From: Gammaproteobacteria bacterium
GTDB lineage: Bacteria; Pseudomonadota; Gammaproteobacteria; Ga0077536
Reading direction: 5' to 3'
Assembly (NCBI GenBank): GCA_009692265.1
Contig: SHZM01000007.1
Location: forward strand, 1 to 64,000
Length of the DNA: 64,000 nucleotides
The notes below the pieces were generated by a model. It saw only the letters and a program-made list of their open reading frames with translations, did not search any database and had not been told where the DNA came from. Made by a program: the position numbers and the translations under genes. How positions within the stretch are numbered: position 1 is the first letter of the stretch; the number at the start of each line of letters is the position of its first letter. Below are positions 8,663 to 16,203 of this stretch, piece by piece.

Positions 8663-8770
8663 AAAGCTTAAGCTTTCTCTCTAACTATTTGTTTCCAGGC
8701 CTTCCCCCAACGACCAGACCTGAACCGTTGCAGCTAAAGAGACGTTTGAAATCTTTGTCACTTGCAAGTG
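8663..8770 (-). promoter_or_regulatory. Porin upstream region with two perfect palindromes
   Basis: The 273-base gap between the porin start (8636) and the next gene end (8910) holds no gene. It contains a perfect 14-bp palindrome, AAAGCTTAAGCTTT (8663-8676), 27 bases before the porin start codon, and a perfect 12-bp palindrome, CACTTGCAAGTG (8759-8770). The second is the more operator-like. No regulator for them can be named. Confidence 0.4.
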
Positions 8771-8909
8771 TGAACGTAGCGAACATTAGACGATACGCGC
8801 GCGCCATGCAAGCTGTTTGACCACATTTATACGACAAACTTCGCGCCCACGGCTAATTACGTGGCGCGAGAACAACACCGTCGAAGAATTCCCCTGCGGC
8901 CATCTGTGT

Positions 8910-9236
8910 TTAGCCCCCGCCTTTGTGGAACATACGGTCGAATCGTCCCATAAAGGCATCGACGCCCGATTGCTCCCACCCGTGGAAAGCGAACTGTAAT
9001 TGGACGTAAGGGATGCGCATACGGCCTAAGCGGCGCTCCTGCTCAGGTCCAAGGACTAGCACAATGTCGCGACCTCCACAGAACGTCAAGGCATAGCTGT
9101 TTAGAGAATCGACAATGCTTGCGCCCTCGAACCGCGGCAAAATTCGGTGTAAGTCAGCGTGGCTCAGCCCATATTCACGTGTAAACGAAATCACGGTGGA
9201 GGCAGGCTCGGCACAGACTTGGGCGCGGTTGCTCAC
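8910..9236 (-). CDS. Small protein of unknown function, last gene of the aldehyde oxidoreductase operon
   Basis: A 108-residue soluble protein I do not recognise. It has no signal peptide or membrane segment. It contains one RILPRFEGASIVDSLNSYAL stretch, LVLGPEQERRLGRMRIPYVQL and a C-terminal HGWEQSGVDAFMGRFDRMF segment. The start is GTG at 9234-9236 with AAGG upstream, 22 bases after the MoaD-like gene. Position at the end of the aor gene set suggests a maturation or accessory role for the tungsten enzyme, comparable in place to the extra small genes after aorABC in other bacteria, but that is inference only. Confidence 0.6.
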   Translation of the reverse strand: MSNRAQVCAEPASTVISFTREYGLSHADLHRILPRFEGASIVDSLNSYALTFCGGRDIVLVLGPEQERRLGRMRIPYVQLQFAFHGWEQSGVDAFMGRFDRMFHKGGG

Positions 9237-9258
9237 CTAGCCTTATGACCCGCGAAGT

Positions 9259-9510
9259 TTATCCACCCGCCACAGGCGGCCAGATCGCCAAGGCATCGCC
9301 GTCCTTGAGTAAGGCTTCATCACGGCGCGTCGGCGGAATATAGACGCCGTTCACCAGCACTAGGTGCGCGCGTGCACGCGGTACTCGATGAAGATCCAAG
9401 ACTTGATACGGAGTAGTAGATTCCGGAATGTCTATCTCGGCGACGTTTGACACGGCACCTGGCGGAAGGTACTCGGCGAGCGTTGCGTATAGTTTGAGGT
9501 GGAGTTTCAT
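9259..9510 (-). CDS. MoaD/ThiS-like sulfur carrier protein (AOR-associated)
   Basis: An 83-residue ubiquitin-fold protein starting MKLHLKLYATLAEYLPPG and ending PPVAGG. The terminal Gly-Gly is the site adenylated and thiocarboxylated in MoaD/ThiS carriers, which donate sulfur to form the dithiolene of molybdopterin. The family member next to aldehyde ferredoxin oxidoreductase genes is thought to serve tungsten-pterin synthesis. It lies downstream of aorC, separated by a 178-base stretch that may be a structured RNA. No Shine-Dalgarno is visible before the ATG; instead a CCCTCC run lies 4 bases upstream. Confidence 0.82.
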   Translation of the reverse strand: MKLHLKLYATLAEYLPPGAVSNVAEIDIPESTTPYQVLDLHRVPRARAHLVLVNGVYIPPTRRDEALLKDGDALAIWPPVAGG

Positions 9511-9511
9511 A

Positions 9512-9610
9512 GTTGGAGGGCCGAGCCAGTCAGGGTCATTTATGCGCTCCGGTCACAGCGCCCTTCGGTGCCGTAGGGCGGGGACTAGACCTGGAACCGA
9601 CCGTTTCGCG
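9512..9610 (-). ncRNA. Candidate structured leader RNA, possibly Moco/Wco-type riboswitch
   Basis: The 178-base gap between aorC (stop at 9689) and the MoaD-like gene (start 9510) holds no gene. Read on the minus strand its 3' part is rich in pairing potential: CGCCCT/AGGGCG (9575-9580 with 9559-9564) closing a loop that contains GGCACCGA, and GCGCT/AGCGC (9557-9561 with 9544-9548); the two share three bases and could be alternatives. It ends AUAAAUGACCCUGAC ... GGCCCUCC just before the start codon. These pieces resemble what I remember of the Moco RNA motif, which controls molybdenum- and tungsten-cofactor genes, and the neighbours are right for it. The match is from memory and not verified. 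Confidence 0.4.
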
Positions 9611-9688
9611 GGGTGGGGTACCAGCCCCTGCTGTCCTAAAGATTAGGTGTCGAACGGCAACAGTCCGCCCACGAATTGGTTTCGAACC

Positions 9689-10960
9689 CTATTTGAGGAT
9701 ACCTGCATTGAAACCCACGGCTTGGGTGCTCATAAGGTAGGCTTCCATCAGCCGGGTCGGATCTTCGATCAACTTCTGCTTCCACTTCCCGAGCCGCGTC
9801 TTGGTCTGGATCAGGCCTCGCACAACGCCGATGTGTTGGGTCATGCCGAGACTGGTCGCGCCTACGAGGATGTCATCCTCGAATTGTAGGTTCATATATT
9901 TGAACCGATCGCGGTTCAGAAGCTCCGCAGAATCACCACCTGGCTTGCCCATCCACAGGCCAAAAGAACTCGAGATCAGCCCAAGGGTATCCAGCACGTT
10001 CATGTTGACGCTGCCGCGATGAATTGCGCCTTGCAGGCCTGCCATATTCCGTGCGGCCAGCTGGCCGTGTTCGGCGGCGGTGGGTTGGATGGCTTGTACC
10101 GAGTACTCACCCGTGGAGAAATCACGGCCCTGAGCAACATCACCCGCGGCAAAAATGTCCGGATCGTTCGTTTGCATTTGGCGATTCACCAAGATCCCTT
10201 GATCAGTTTGAATGCCGCTGCCATTTAGAAAATCAATGTTGGAGCGCACGCCAGTGGCCGAAACAATCATGTCCGCATCGACGACTTTGCCAGTGCTTAA
10301 TTCGGCGGCCAATGCATGCGCGGTACCCTTACGAATGGCAGTCACGCGCGTCGATGTATGCACTGTCACGCCCTGCTTTTCGCACCAGGCCTTGATCAAG
10401 TTACCCGCTGTGTCGTTCATCATGCGGGGCACCATGCGATCCGCCATCTCGACCACGGTTAAATCCGCGCCGCTTTGCGCCAAAGCTTCGAGGATGATGC
10501 ACCCGATGAAGCCCGCACCCATCAGCAGTACTTTCGCGCCTGGTTTAGCGCGTGACGCGATACTGCGGCTATCGGCCAAGGTCCAGCAATTGAAGATGCC
10601 GGGCAAATCCATGCCTGGGATCGGTGGCGCAATTGGATGCGAGCCGGTCGCGAGCAATAATTTGTCGTAGCTAGCCGACCCACCGCTTTTCAGTTTCGCC
10701 TGTTTGGCTGCGCGATCGATACTCGCCACGCTATCGCGAACCACTTTGATGTTCTGCTTGCTGAAGTGATCTGGCTGCTTGCGAAGGTGAGTGCCCTCTT
10801 CCTTGATCTGCTTAATCAAAAAGTACGGAAGCGCCATGCGTGAGTATGGCGATTCGGGTTCGTCACCAAGCAAGGTGATTGGGTCAGATGGCCGCAACTT
10901 ACGCAGTGCTTCCGCGGCAACCACCCCAGCTGGCCCTGCACCAATGATCAAATGATTCAT
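9689..10960 (-). CDS. aorC: FAD/NAD(P)-dependent oxidoreductase subunit of aldehyde oxidoreductase (AorC-like)
   Basis: A 423-residue flavoprotein of the pyridine nucleotide-disulfide oxidoreductase fold. It shows the FAD-binding IIGAGPAGVVAAEAL at the N-terminus, ATGSHP, the NAD-binding LLMGAGFIGCIILEAL (about 145-160) and the second FAD motif DIFAAGDVAQG. No redox-active CxxC pair is seen. In the tungsten AOR of Aromatoleum, a subunit of this kind lets the enzyme use NAD+. It starts 10 bp after aorB with a TAGGAG ribosome site, so the three subunits are one transcript. Symbol assigned by gene order and fold. Confidence 0.85.
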   Translation of the reverse strand: MNHLIIGAGPAGVVAAEALRKLRPSDPITLLGDEPESPYSRMALPYFLIKQIKEEGTHLRKQPDHFSKQNIKVVRDSVASIDRAAKQAKLKSGGSASYDKLLLATGSHPIAPPIPGMDLPGIFNCWTLADSRSIASRAKPGAKVLLMGAGFIGCIILEALAQSGADLTVVEMADRMVPRMMNDTAGNLIKAWCEKQGVTVHTSTRVTAIRKGTAHALAAELSTGKVVDADMIVSATGVRSNIDFLNGSGIQTDQGILVNRQMQTNDPDIFAAGDVAQGRDFSTGEYSVQAIQPTAAEHGQLAARNMAGLQGAIHRGSVNMNVLDTLGLISSSFGLWMGKPGGDSAELLNRDRFKYMNLQFEDDILVGATSLGMTQHIGVVRGLIQTKTRLGKWKQKLIEDPTRLMEAYLMSTQAVGFNAGILK

Positions 10961-10970
10961 CGCGAGTCTC

Positions 10971-12821
10971 CTACACGCCGAGGCGGTTCATGGTAGCGGC
11001 GGTTGGAACACCGTCGGTGGTCCAGCCCCGGATCTCGTAGTAATGCGGCAGCATCTTGTGCAGATCATTTACCCGGCCCTTGGCCGGACCAGTCTTGGCG
11101 GCATCCTTGAGTAGTCGCTTGGGTAGGGTGTCGTCAGCCTTCGTCAAGCCCGCATCTAAATTGAACTGGCGTTCCAGGTTCCAGATACGCTCGCCCGCTT
11201 CCATCATTGACTCTGAACTCCAGCCGCCATCGCAGGCCGCGTCCACTTGCGGGGCGATGTCTTCGAGGGTCCAAGCAAACGTAGTAAACACACACAGGCC
11301 GGTCGAATCCACTGCGGCGGTCGCGTCTTGAAAGGCCTTGACCAACTCGGGTTTACCGTCGGTTTCCAGCGGATCGGTTTTAATCGGAACGCCGAGGATC
11401 TCTGACGAAACCGTGTAGCTGCGCAGGTGACACGCACCACGATTCGACGTCGCGTAAGTGAGCCCCATGCCCTGAATGCCGCGGGGATCATAGGCCGGGA
11501 ACTCCTGACCCTTAACCGTCATCGACAATTCCGGGTGCCCGTACTTTTCGCAAAGCCGTTTGGAGCCAAGCGCAAGTTCACGACCGAAGCCTTCACCTTT
11601 GGCGACTAACTCCGCGGCGCGAGTGAGCGCTTCAGCCGAGCCAAATTTCATTTCAATGCCGCCAGTGTCGGCCTTGGTCAACGCACCAATCTCGTACATC
11701 TCCATCGCGGCCGCGACGGTAGAACCGAATGAGATCGGATCGAAACCATCTTCGTTGCAAATGAAATTGGCGTAGGTCAATGCGTCCAGATCATCAACGC
11801 CAGTATCGGACCCAAGCGCCCATGCTGCTTCGAATTCGAGCCCGCCGTTCGCGCCCATATACTCCGGCTTATTGACGATAGTGTAGTGCTTGGGATCGAT
11901 CGTCGAAATTCGGCCACAAGCAATCGTGCAGCCAAAGCACGCCGCGTTCGTCGTTAAATTCGGCTTACCATCGCTCTCGCGCGGAATGTGCATCGCCTCG
12001 GCGGAAATGCGGTTCGCGCCTTCGAACTGGACTTCGCGCATATTGCGAGTCGGCATCGCACCGACCTCGTTGATCACGTTCATCAGCACCTGGGTGCCCA
12101 TTTTGGGCAGCCCTTCTCCGGTGACCGGATTCCCCGCAAGCACTCGCTTTGCGGTTTGCGTTGCTTTCATGAATTGCTTGGCATCGCGGATGTTGCCGAC
12201 CCCCTTGGTGCCACGTACTGCGACAGCTTTCAGGTTCTTCGACGCCATCACCGTACCGACCCCTGACCGTCCCGCGGCTCGGTGCAAATCGTTGACCACG
12301 CCCGCATATAGGCAACCCTGCTCCGCTGATCGGCCGACGCAGGCAATGCGTAACAGGGGATCCTGATGCATGGTGTGCAGTAGTTCATCCGTTTCCCACA
12401 CGGACTTGCCCCACAGCGCGGTGGCGGAGAGTAATTCGGCGCTGTCGTTTTCGAGATACAGATAGACCGGTGTTGGCGACCGGCCTTCGAAGATAATCAT
12501 GTCGAAGCCAGCGTTCTTGATCTCATTGCCAATGAAGCCGCCCGAGTTTGAACAGGCAATCGTGCCGGTTAAGGGGCTTTTAGTGATTACCGAGTAGCGC
12601 CCACCGGTCGCCGCCATTGTCCCGGTCAGCGGGCCGGTCGCCATAATCAGCTTGTTCGCTGGCGAGAGCGCGTCGATTTTCGGATTGATTTCTTCCGCCA
12701 GGTACTTGGACGCGAGTCCGCGCTGCCCCAGGTATTTCAACGCCCAATCCATGTTCAGCGGTTCGGCTTTACACGTGCCGTCGGTTAGATTTACCCGTAG
12801 GATTTTTTTGGTCCAAGCCAC
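10971..12821 (-). CDS. aorB: Tungsten-dependent aldehyde oxidoreductase, catalytic subunit (AorB-like)
   Basis: A 616-residue member of the aldehyde ferredoxin oxidoreductase family, which oxidises aldehydes to carboxylic acids with a tungsten-bispterin and one [4Fe-4S] cluster. The N-terminal domain reads ILRVNLTDGTCKAEPL, YLGQRGLASKYL, ATGPLTGTMAATGGRY and SNSGGFIGNEIKNAGFD. Cluster ligands are in CFGCTIAC (Cys295, 298, 302) and GLCVFTTF near residue 510; pterin-binding blocks include YDPRGIQGMG and TSNRGACHLR. Start is GTG at 12819-12821 with AAGGAG upstream. Flanked by ferredoxin (aorA) and flavoprotein (aorC) genes, as in the heterotrimeric NAD-linked bacterial enzymes rather than the single-subunit archaeal ones. 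The metal (W rather than Mo) is inferred from the family. Confidence 0.95.
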   Translation of the reverse strand: MAWTKKILRVNLTDGTCKAEPLNMDWALKYLGQRGLASKYLAEEINPKIDALSPANKLIMATGPLTGTMAATGGRYSVITKSPLTGTIACSNSGGFIGNEIKNAGFDMIIFEGRSPTPVYLYLENDSAELLSATALWGKSVWETDELLHTMHQDPLLRIACVGRSAEQGCLYAGVVNDLHRAAGRSGVGTVMASKNLKAVAVRGTKGVGNIRDAKQFMKATQTAKRVLAGNPVTGEGLPKMGTQVLMNVINEVGAMPTRNMREVQFEGANRISAEAMHIPRESDGKPNLTTNAACFGCTIACGRISTIDPKHYTIVNKPEYMGANGGLEFEAAWALGSDTGVDDLDALTYANFICNEDGFDPISFGSTVAAAMEMYEIGALTKADTGGIEMKFGSAEALTRAAELVAKGEGFGRELALGSKRLCEKYGHPELSMTVKGQEFPAYDPRGIQGMGLTYATSNRGACHLRSYTVSSEILGVPIKTDPLETDGKPELVKAFQDATAAVDSTGLCVFTTFAWTLEDIAPQVDAACDGGWSSESMMEAGERIWNLERQFNLDAGLTKADDTLPKRLLKDAAKTGPAKGRVNDLHKMLPHYYEIRGWTTDGVPTAATMNRLGV

Positions 12822-12840
12822 GGCAAGCGCTCCTTGAAAG

Positions 12841-13305
12841 TTATTTCGGGATCGACTGGCTGGCGTGCGCTTTCATGCGCGCCAAGCCCGTGTGATCCGC
12901 ATCCACATAGGTGATGGCCCCAGTAGGACAGGCTTCGGCGCACGCCGGTTCACCACCACACAGGTCGCATTTAATGACTTTGCCGCTGTCGGAGTTGTAA
13001 TTGACGGTGCCGAACGGGCACGCAATCGTACAGACCTTACAACCGACACATATATCTTCGATAACTTCCTTGGCCCCGGTTTTCTGATTGATGACGATGG
13101 CCTCAACCGGGCAAGCATGCAGACACCAAGCCTCTGAACACTGCGAGCAGGTGTAAGGCGCGAACCGCCCTTCGTCGTGGAAGGTAAACACCTTAATGCG
13201 GGACTTGCTCGGATTAAAGACGCTCTCGTTCTCATACGAGCAGGCCATTTCGCACTGCAAGCATCCTGTGCACTTTTCAGGTTCTAGTTGCAAGGCTTTA
13301 TGCAT
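12841..13305 (-). CDS. aorA: Four-cluster ferredoxin subunit of aldehyde oxidoreductase (AorA-like)
   Basis: A 154-residue polyferredoxin with sixteen cluster cysteines in four groups: CTGCLQCEMAC, CSQCSEAWCLHACP, CVGCKVCTIACP and CDLCGGEPACAEACP. That is enough for four [4Fe-4S] clusters, forming an electron wire between the tungsten subunit and the flavin subunit. The size and cluster count match the AorA subunit of the Aromatoleum-type AOR. First gene of the operon, ATG at 13303-13305 after GGGGAG, with aorB 19 bp downstream. Related ferredoxin-like electron-transfer subunits occur in DMSO reductases, but gene order favours AorA. Confidence 0.9.
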   Translation of the reverse strand: MHKALQLEPEKCTGCLQCEMACSYENESVFNPSKSRIKVFTFHDEGRFAPYTCSQCSEAWCLHACPVEAIVINQKTGAKEVIEDICVGCKVCTIACPFGTVNYNSDSGKVIKCDLCGGEPACAEACPTGAITYVDADHTGLARMKAHASQSIPK

Positions 13306-13375
13306 CGGAGATCTCCCCTGAGGTTAGCGAGCGTGTGCTCTGTCGAATTGTGCCTTCAGACTAACGAGATTGGTT

Positions 13376-13440
13376 GTAAAAAACCAGTCCATTCGAACGG
13401 CGTGCACGTGTACAGAAATTGCTCGACCTGGTTTTTTTAC
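13376..13440. repeat. Long-armed inverted repeat in the aorA / PQQ-binding-protein divergent region
   Basis: The 213 bases between the divergent starts of aorA (13305) and the binding-protein gene (13519) contain no gene. GTAAAAAACCAG (13376-13387) is repeated in inverse at 13428-13440 (CTGGTTTTTTTAC, one extra T), with a 40-base spacer that itself holds an 8-bp palindrome, CGTGCACG (13401-13408). It could be a binding site for a regulator of both divergent genes, or an RNA hairpin with T-runs on both strands. Confidence 0.6.
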
Positions 13441-13518
13441 CGGAAAGGAGTCGAACTTCGTTACGATGGCAGGACAGACCTCAGTACACTAAATTTTTAA
13501 TCGGGAGGGGCCACGCTC

Positions 13519-14334
13519 ATGTGTTATCGCCAGCATGTTAAATCCGCGTGCCAACTCCTCGTCCTTGCGCTGCCGATGTTGGCATTCTCCGCGCTCGGTC
13601 AACCGTTAGACATCCGGATCGCTTTTGTCGGCGCGCCCGATAGTGCGGCGCACCACGGTGCACTGCTGGGCCTCGACGAGGCGAAGGTCCAAGGCGAATT
13701 CCTTGGACAGCGCTATTCACTCGCGGTGCTCGAGCCCAACCTTGAGGCGACGTCGAACTTCACTGCGTTCGTGGTTGCCGCGGCACCCGAGATTTTGCTG
13801 CGACTGGCGGAGCGGTTCCCCTCGCAGCCGGTATTCAATGTCAGCCAGACCGCTGACGATCTACGCGCCGACTGCCACCCAAATCTGTTGCATGTCATGG
13901 CGAGCGACGAGATGCGGTCGAAGGCAATCGGGCAGTGGCAGCAGGCCAATCCGGAAGCGAGCGAGGTAACGGCCAGGGCTTGGCACCCTGCCTTCGAGAA
14001 ATATGCGGCCACGCAACTGAACAAGCGGTTTGAACAGAAGTATGGGTTCACAATGAACGACGACGCGTGGTCCGGTTGGGCCGCGGTTAAGCTCCTGTCT
14101 GACATGATCGCGCGCAGCCAAACTGGCGACGGCGCCACCCTGCTCGCGGCGATCCGGGAAAATCTGGCGTTCGATGGGCAAAAGGGCATGGATCTGAGTT
14201 TTGCCGACACTGGTCAGTTGCGCCAACCCTTGTTGCTGGTGGTTGGTGAGAAACTCATTGGTGAAGCGCCGGTGCGCGGGATTGCCGACGTAGAGGATCT
14301 CGACAGTTTAATTTCCACCGTCTGTGCTAAGTGA
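13519..14334 (+). CDS. Periplasmic substrate-binding protein, PQQ-dependent alcohol dehydrogenase-associated ABC type
   Basis: A 271-residue exported protein with an N-terminal signal peptide (about 1-28, LLVLALPMLAFSALGQP). The body resembles the branched-chain amino-acid-type binding proteins reduced in length: IRIAFVGAPDSAAHHGALLGLDEA, then NVSQTADDLRADCHPNLLHVMAS and WSGWAAVKLLSDM. This pattern fits the TIGR03863 family, which accompanies PQQ-dependent alcohol dehydrogenases and PQQ synthesis genes. The start ATG follows GGGAGGGG. The next gene, a YVTN propeller, begins 7 bp downstream and is the usual partner. The ABC permease and ATPase that often complete the set are not in the window. 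Confidence 0.82.
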   Translation: MCYRQHVKSACQLLVLALPMLAFSALGQPLDIRIAFVGAPDSAAHHGALLGLDEAKVQGEFLGQRYSLAVLEPNLEATSNFTAFVVAAAPEILLRLAERFPSQPVFNVSQTADDLRADCHPNLLHVMASDEMRSKAIGQWQQANPEASEVTARAWHPAFEKYAATQLNKRFEQKYGFTMNDDAWSGWAAVKLLSDMIARSQTGDGATLLAAIRENLAFDGQKGMDLSFADTGQLRQPLLLVVGEKLIGEAPVRGIADVEDLDSLISTVCAK

Positions 14335-14341
14335 GCGTGCT

Positions 14342-15304
14342 ATGAATCGACTAGGACCTGGGTACAAATTTGTCGTTGCAGCCGGATTCTGGGTATGCAC
14401 CAATCTTGCCTACGCCGCACCGCGAATCTTCGTTACTAACGAGGGGGGCGACAGCGTATCGGTCATCGACGCCGCGACCAACCAGGTCACCACTACGATC
14501 GCCGTTGGCAAGCGACCGCGCGGAATCGGCGTAAGCCCCGATGGTAGCGAGATTTATGTCGCGATCAGCGGCGACAACGCGATTGCGGTGATCGATTCTG
14601 AAAGCTTGGCGGTAATTCGTACCTTTCAGAGCGGGAATGACCCCGAGACTTTCGCCGTTCATCCGAACGGGAATCTCTACATCTCGAAAGAAGAGGATGC
14701 CAAAGCTTCGGTGTACGACCCGAAGTCTGGCGAGTTAATCGCCGAGATAAAAGTCGGAATCGAACCCGAAGGCGTCGCAATCTCTCCGGACGGGAGCCGT
14801 GCGATCGTAACCAGCGAGTCGACCAACATGCTGCATGTGATTGCCATTCCAGAACATTCGATCGTCGCGAATATTCTGGTTGGCGCGCGGCCTCGGGCAG
14901 CTAGTTTCAGCGCCGACGGGAAAGTCGCTTATGCGACCTCGGAGATCAGCGGCGAAGTGAAGAAAGTCGACGTCGCCAGCGGCAAGATAATCGGGCGCAT
15001 GCCGCTAGCCGATAACAAGGCCAAGCCAAAGGATATTCTGCCCAGCCGCGATGGCAAACAGCTGTTCGTCGCAGGTGGTCGCGCCAATCGGGTTTTCGTG
15101 CTCGACGAGAAAACCCTGGAGATCGTCGACGAGATTCCGGTCGGCAATCGCGTCTGGGGCCTGGCGTTAAACCAGGATGGCTCCCGCCTGTACACCACCG
15201 ATGGCGCGAGCGACCAAGTCTCCGTGATTGATACACACGCTAGAGATGTGGTCGCGACAATTGCTGTTGGCAAGATGCCCTGGGGGATCGTCATTCGCGA
15301 ATAG
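14342..15304 (+). CDS. YVTN-family beta-propeller protein, PQQ-linked catabolism associated
   Basis: A 320-residue secreted protein: signal peptide about 1-26 (VVAAGFWVCTNLAYAAP), then seven or so repeats of the type DSVSVIDAATNQVTTTIAVGKRP ... GIGVSPDGSEIYVA, ending in WGIVIRE. This is the beta-propeller family (TIGR03866 type) found next to PQQ-dependent alcohol oxidation genes in proteobacteria; its exact role is not established. The ATG at 14342 is preferred to an upstream GTG (14324) because the signal peptide then begins properly and the previous stop is 7 bp away. Probably co-transcribed with the binding-protein gene. Confidence 0.87.
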   Translation: MNRLGPGYKFVVAAGFWVCTNLAYAAPRIFVTNEGGDSVSVIDAATNQVTTTIAVGKRPRGIGVSPDGSEIYVAISGDNAIAVIDSESLAVIRTFQSGNDPETFAVHPNGNLYISKEEDAKASVYDPKSGELIAEIKVGIEPEGVAISPDGSRAIVTSESTNMLHVIAIPEHSIVANILVGARPRAASFSADGKVAYATSEISGEVKKVDVASGKIIGRMPLADNKAKPKDILPSRDGKQLFVAGGRANRVFVLDEKTLEIVDEIPVGNRVWGLALNQDGSRLYTTDGASDQVSVIDTHARDVVATIAVGKMPWGIVIRE

Positions 15305-15310
15305 CGACTT

Positions 15311-16203
15311 TCAGTACCGCAACCGCACCCCCACCCATCCGGCGAGCGGCGGGCCAGCCCCGAGAAACACGGGTGAATCATCGCTCAGTCCGGGGAGAAC
15401 TTCCGCTGGATCCTCGCCCAACAGTCCAAAGTTCTCATACTCGGTGTTAAACAAATTTGTCACTCGCCCAAACACCTCAAGCGTCTCATTGACCGAATAC
15501 CTCGCGCGCAGATTAACCAACGCATAGCCGGCGATCGTCTCCAGGAGGTTCGCCTCGTCGCCGCGCAATAACCGATCGGAGTTGTACAGAACTTCAAGCC
15601 CGAGGCTGAAGCCAGCGTCAAAATCGTAGTCACCACCCACCTTGAGTTGATGACGTGGGATCCCCGGTACCCGATTGCCTGGTTCGACCTGCAGGGTTCC
15701 CCGCGCACTGGCGGCTGGATGATTCGGGGTAAGCACTTCGAAGCGACTTTCAAACGTCGCAGAGATACAGCTATAGGCGGTGAACCACTCTATCCCGAAC
15801 GTCGATCCGGCCAGCCCGAGTTCCACTCCTTCGCGCCGGGTCTCGTCGACATTCGCAAACAGACCGGTCGAGCGCCCAGTAGATTGAAAAATAATGTCGT
15901 CATTGTTCTGCGTACGGAAGACACCAAGCCGATAATCAGTGTTCCCTAACTCACCTCGAACCCCCGCTTCGATACTTCTCGCGACAACTTGCGCCAACGG
16001 TGGATCGGCGAGAAAGGCGTTCGGCAGGCGACACTCGAAATCAACCTCGTTGGGATCGTCGCCGTCCTCCAGCGAGAATTGACGCGCGACTTCGAACACC
16101 CCTTCATTGCACGACGATTCGATCGGCGTCGTCGCGCGCGCGGATTCCATGTAGCTGATATAGAAATTGACTTCGTCGCGTGGCGAAAACGTTGCGCCAA
16201 TTG
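15311..16203 (-). pseudogene. TonB-dependent receptor, 3' fragment (5' part deleted)
   Basis: From about 16203 down to the stop at 15311 the frame encodes the C-terminal half of a TonB-dependent outer-membrane receptor: IGATFSPRDEVNFYISYMESA, then barrel strands such as EGVELGLAGSTFGIEWFTAY, GIPRHQLKVGGDYDF, the NLFNTEYENFG block and the terminal strand WVGVRLRY. No plug domain, TonB box or signal peptide exists upstream; instead the sequence turns directly into a cyclase gene on the other strand. The frame stays open upstream of 16203 only as arginine-rich antisense sequence of that gene. A truncated barrel without a signal peptide cannot be exported, so this is a gene remnant. Confidence 0.85.

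Noticed and set aside
13713-14210. Open frame antisense to the binding-protein gene
   Set aside because: The plus-strand frame has a signal peptide, a ribosome site and family features; the antisense frame has none.
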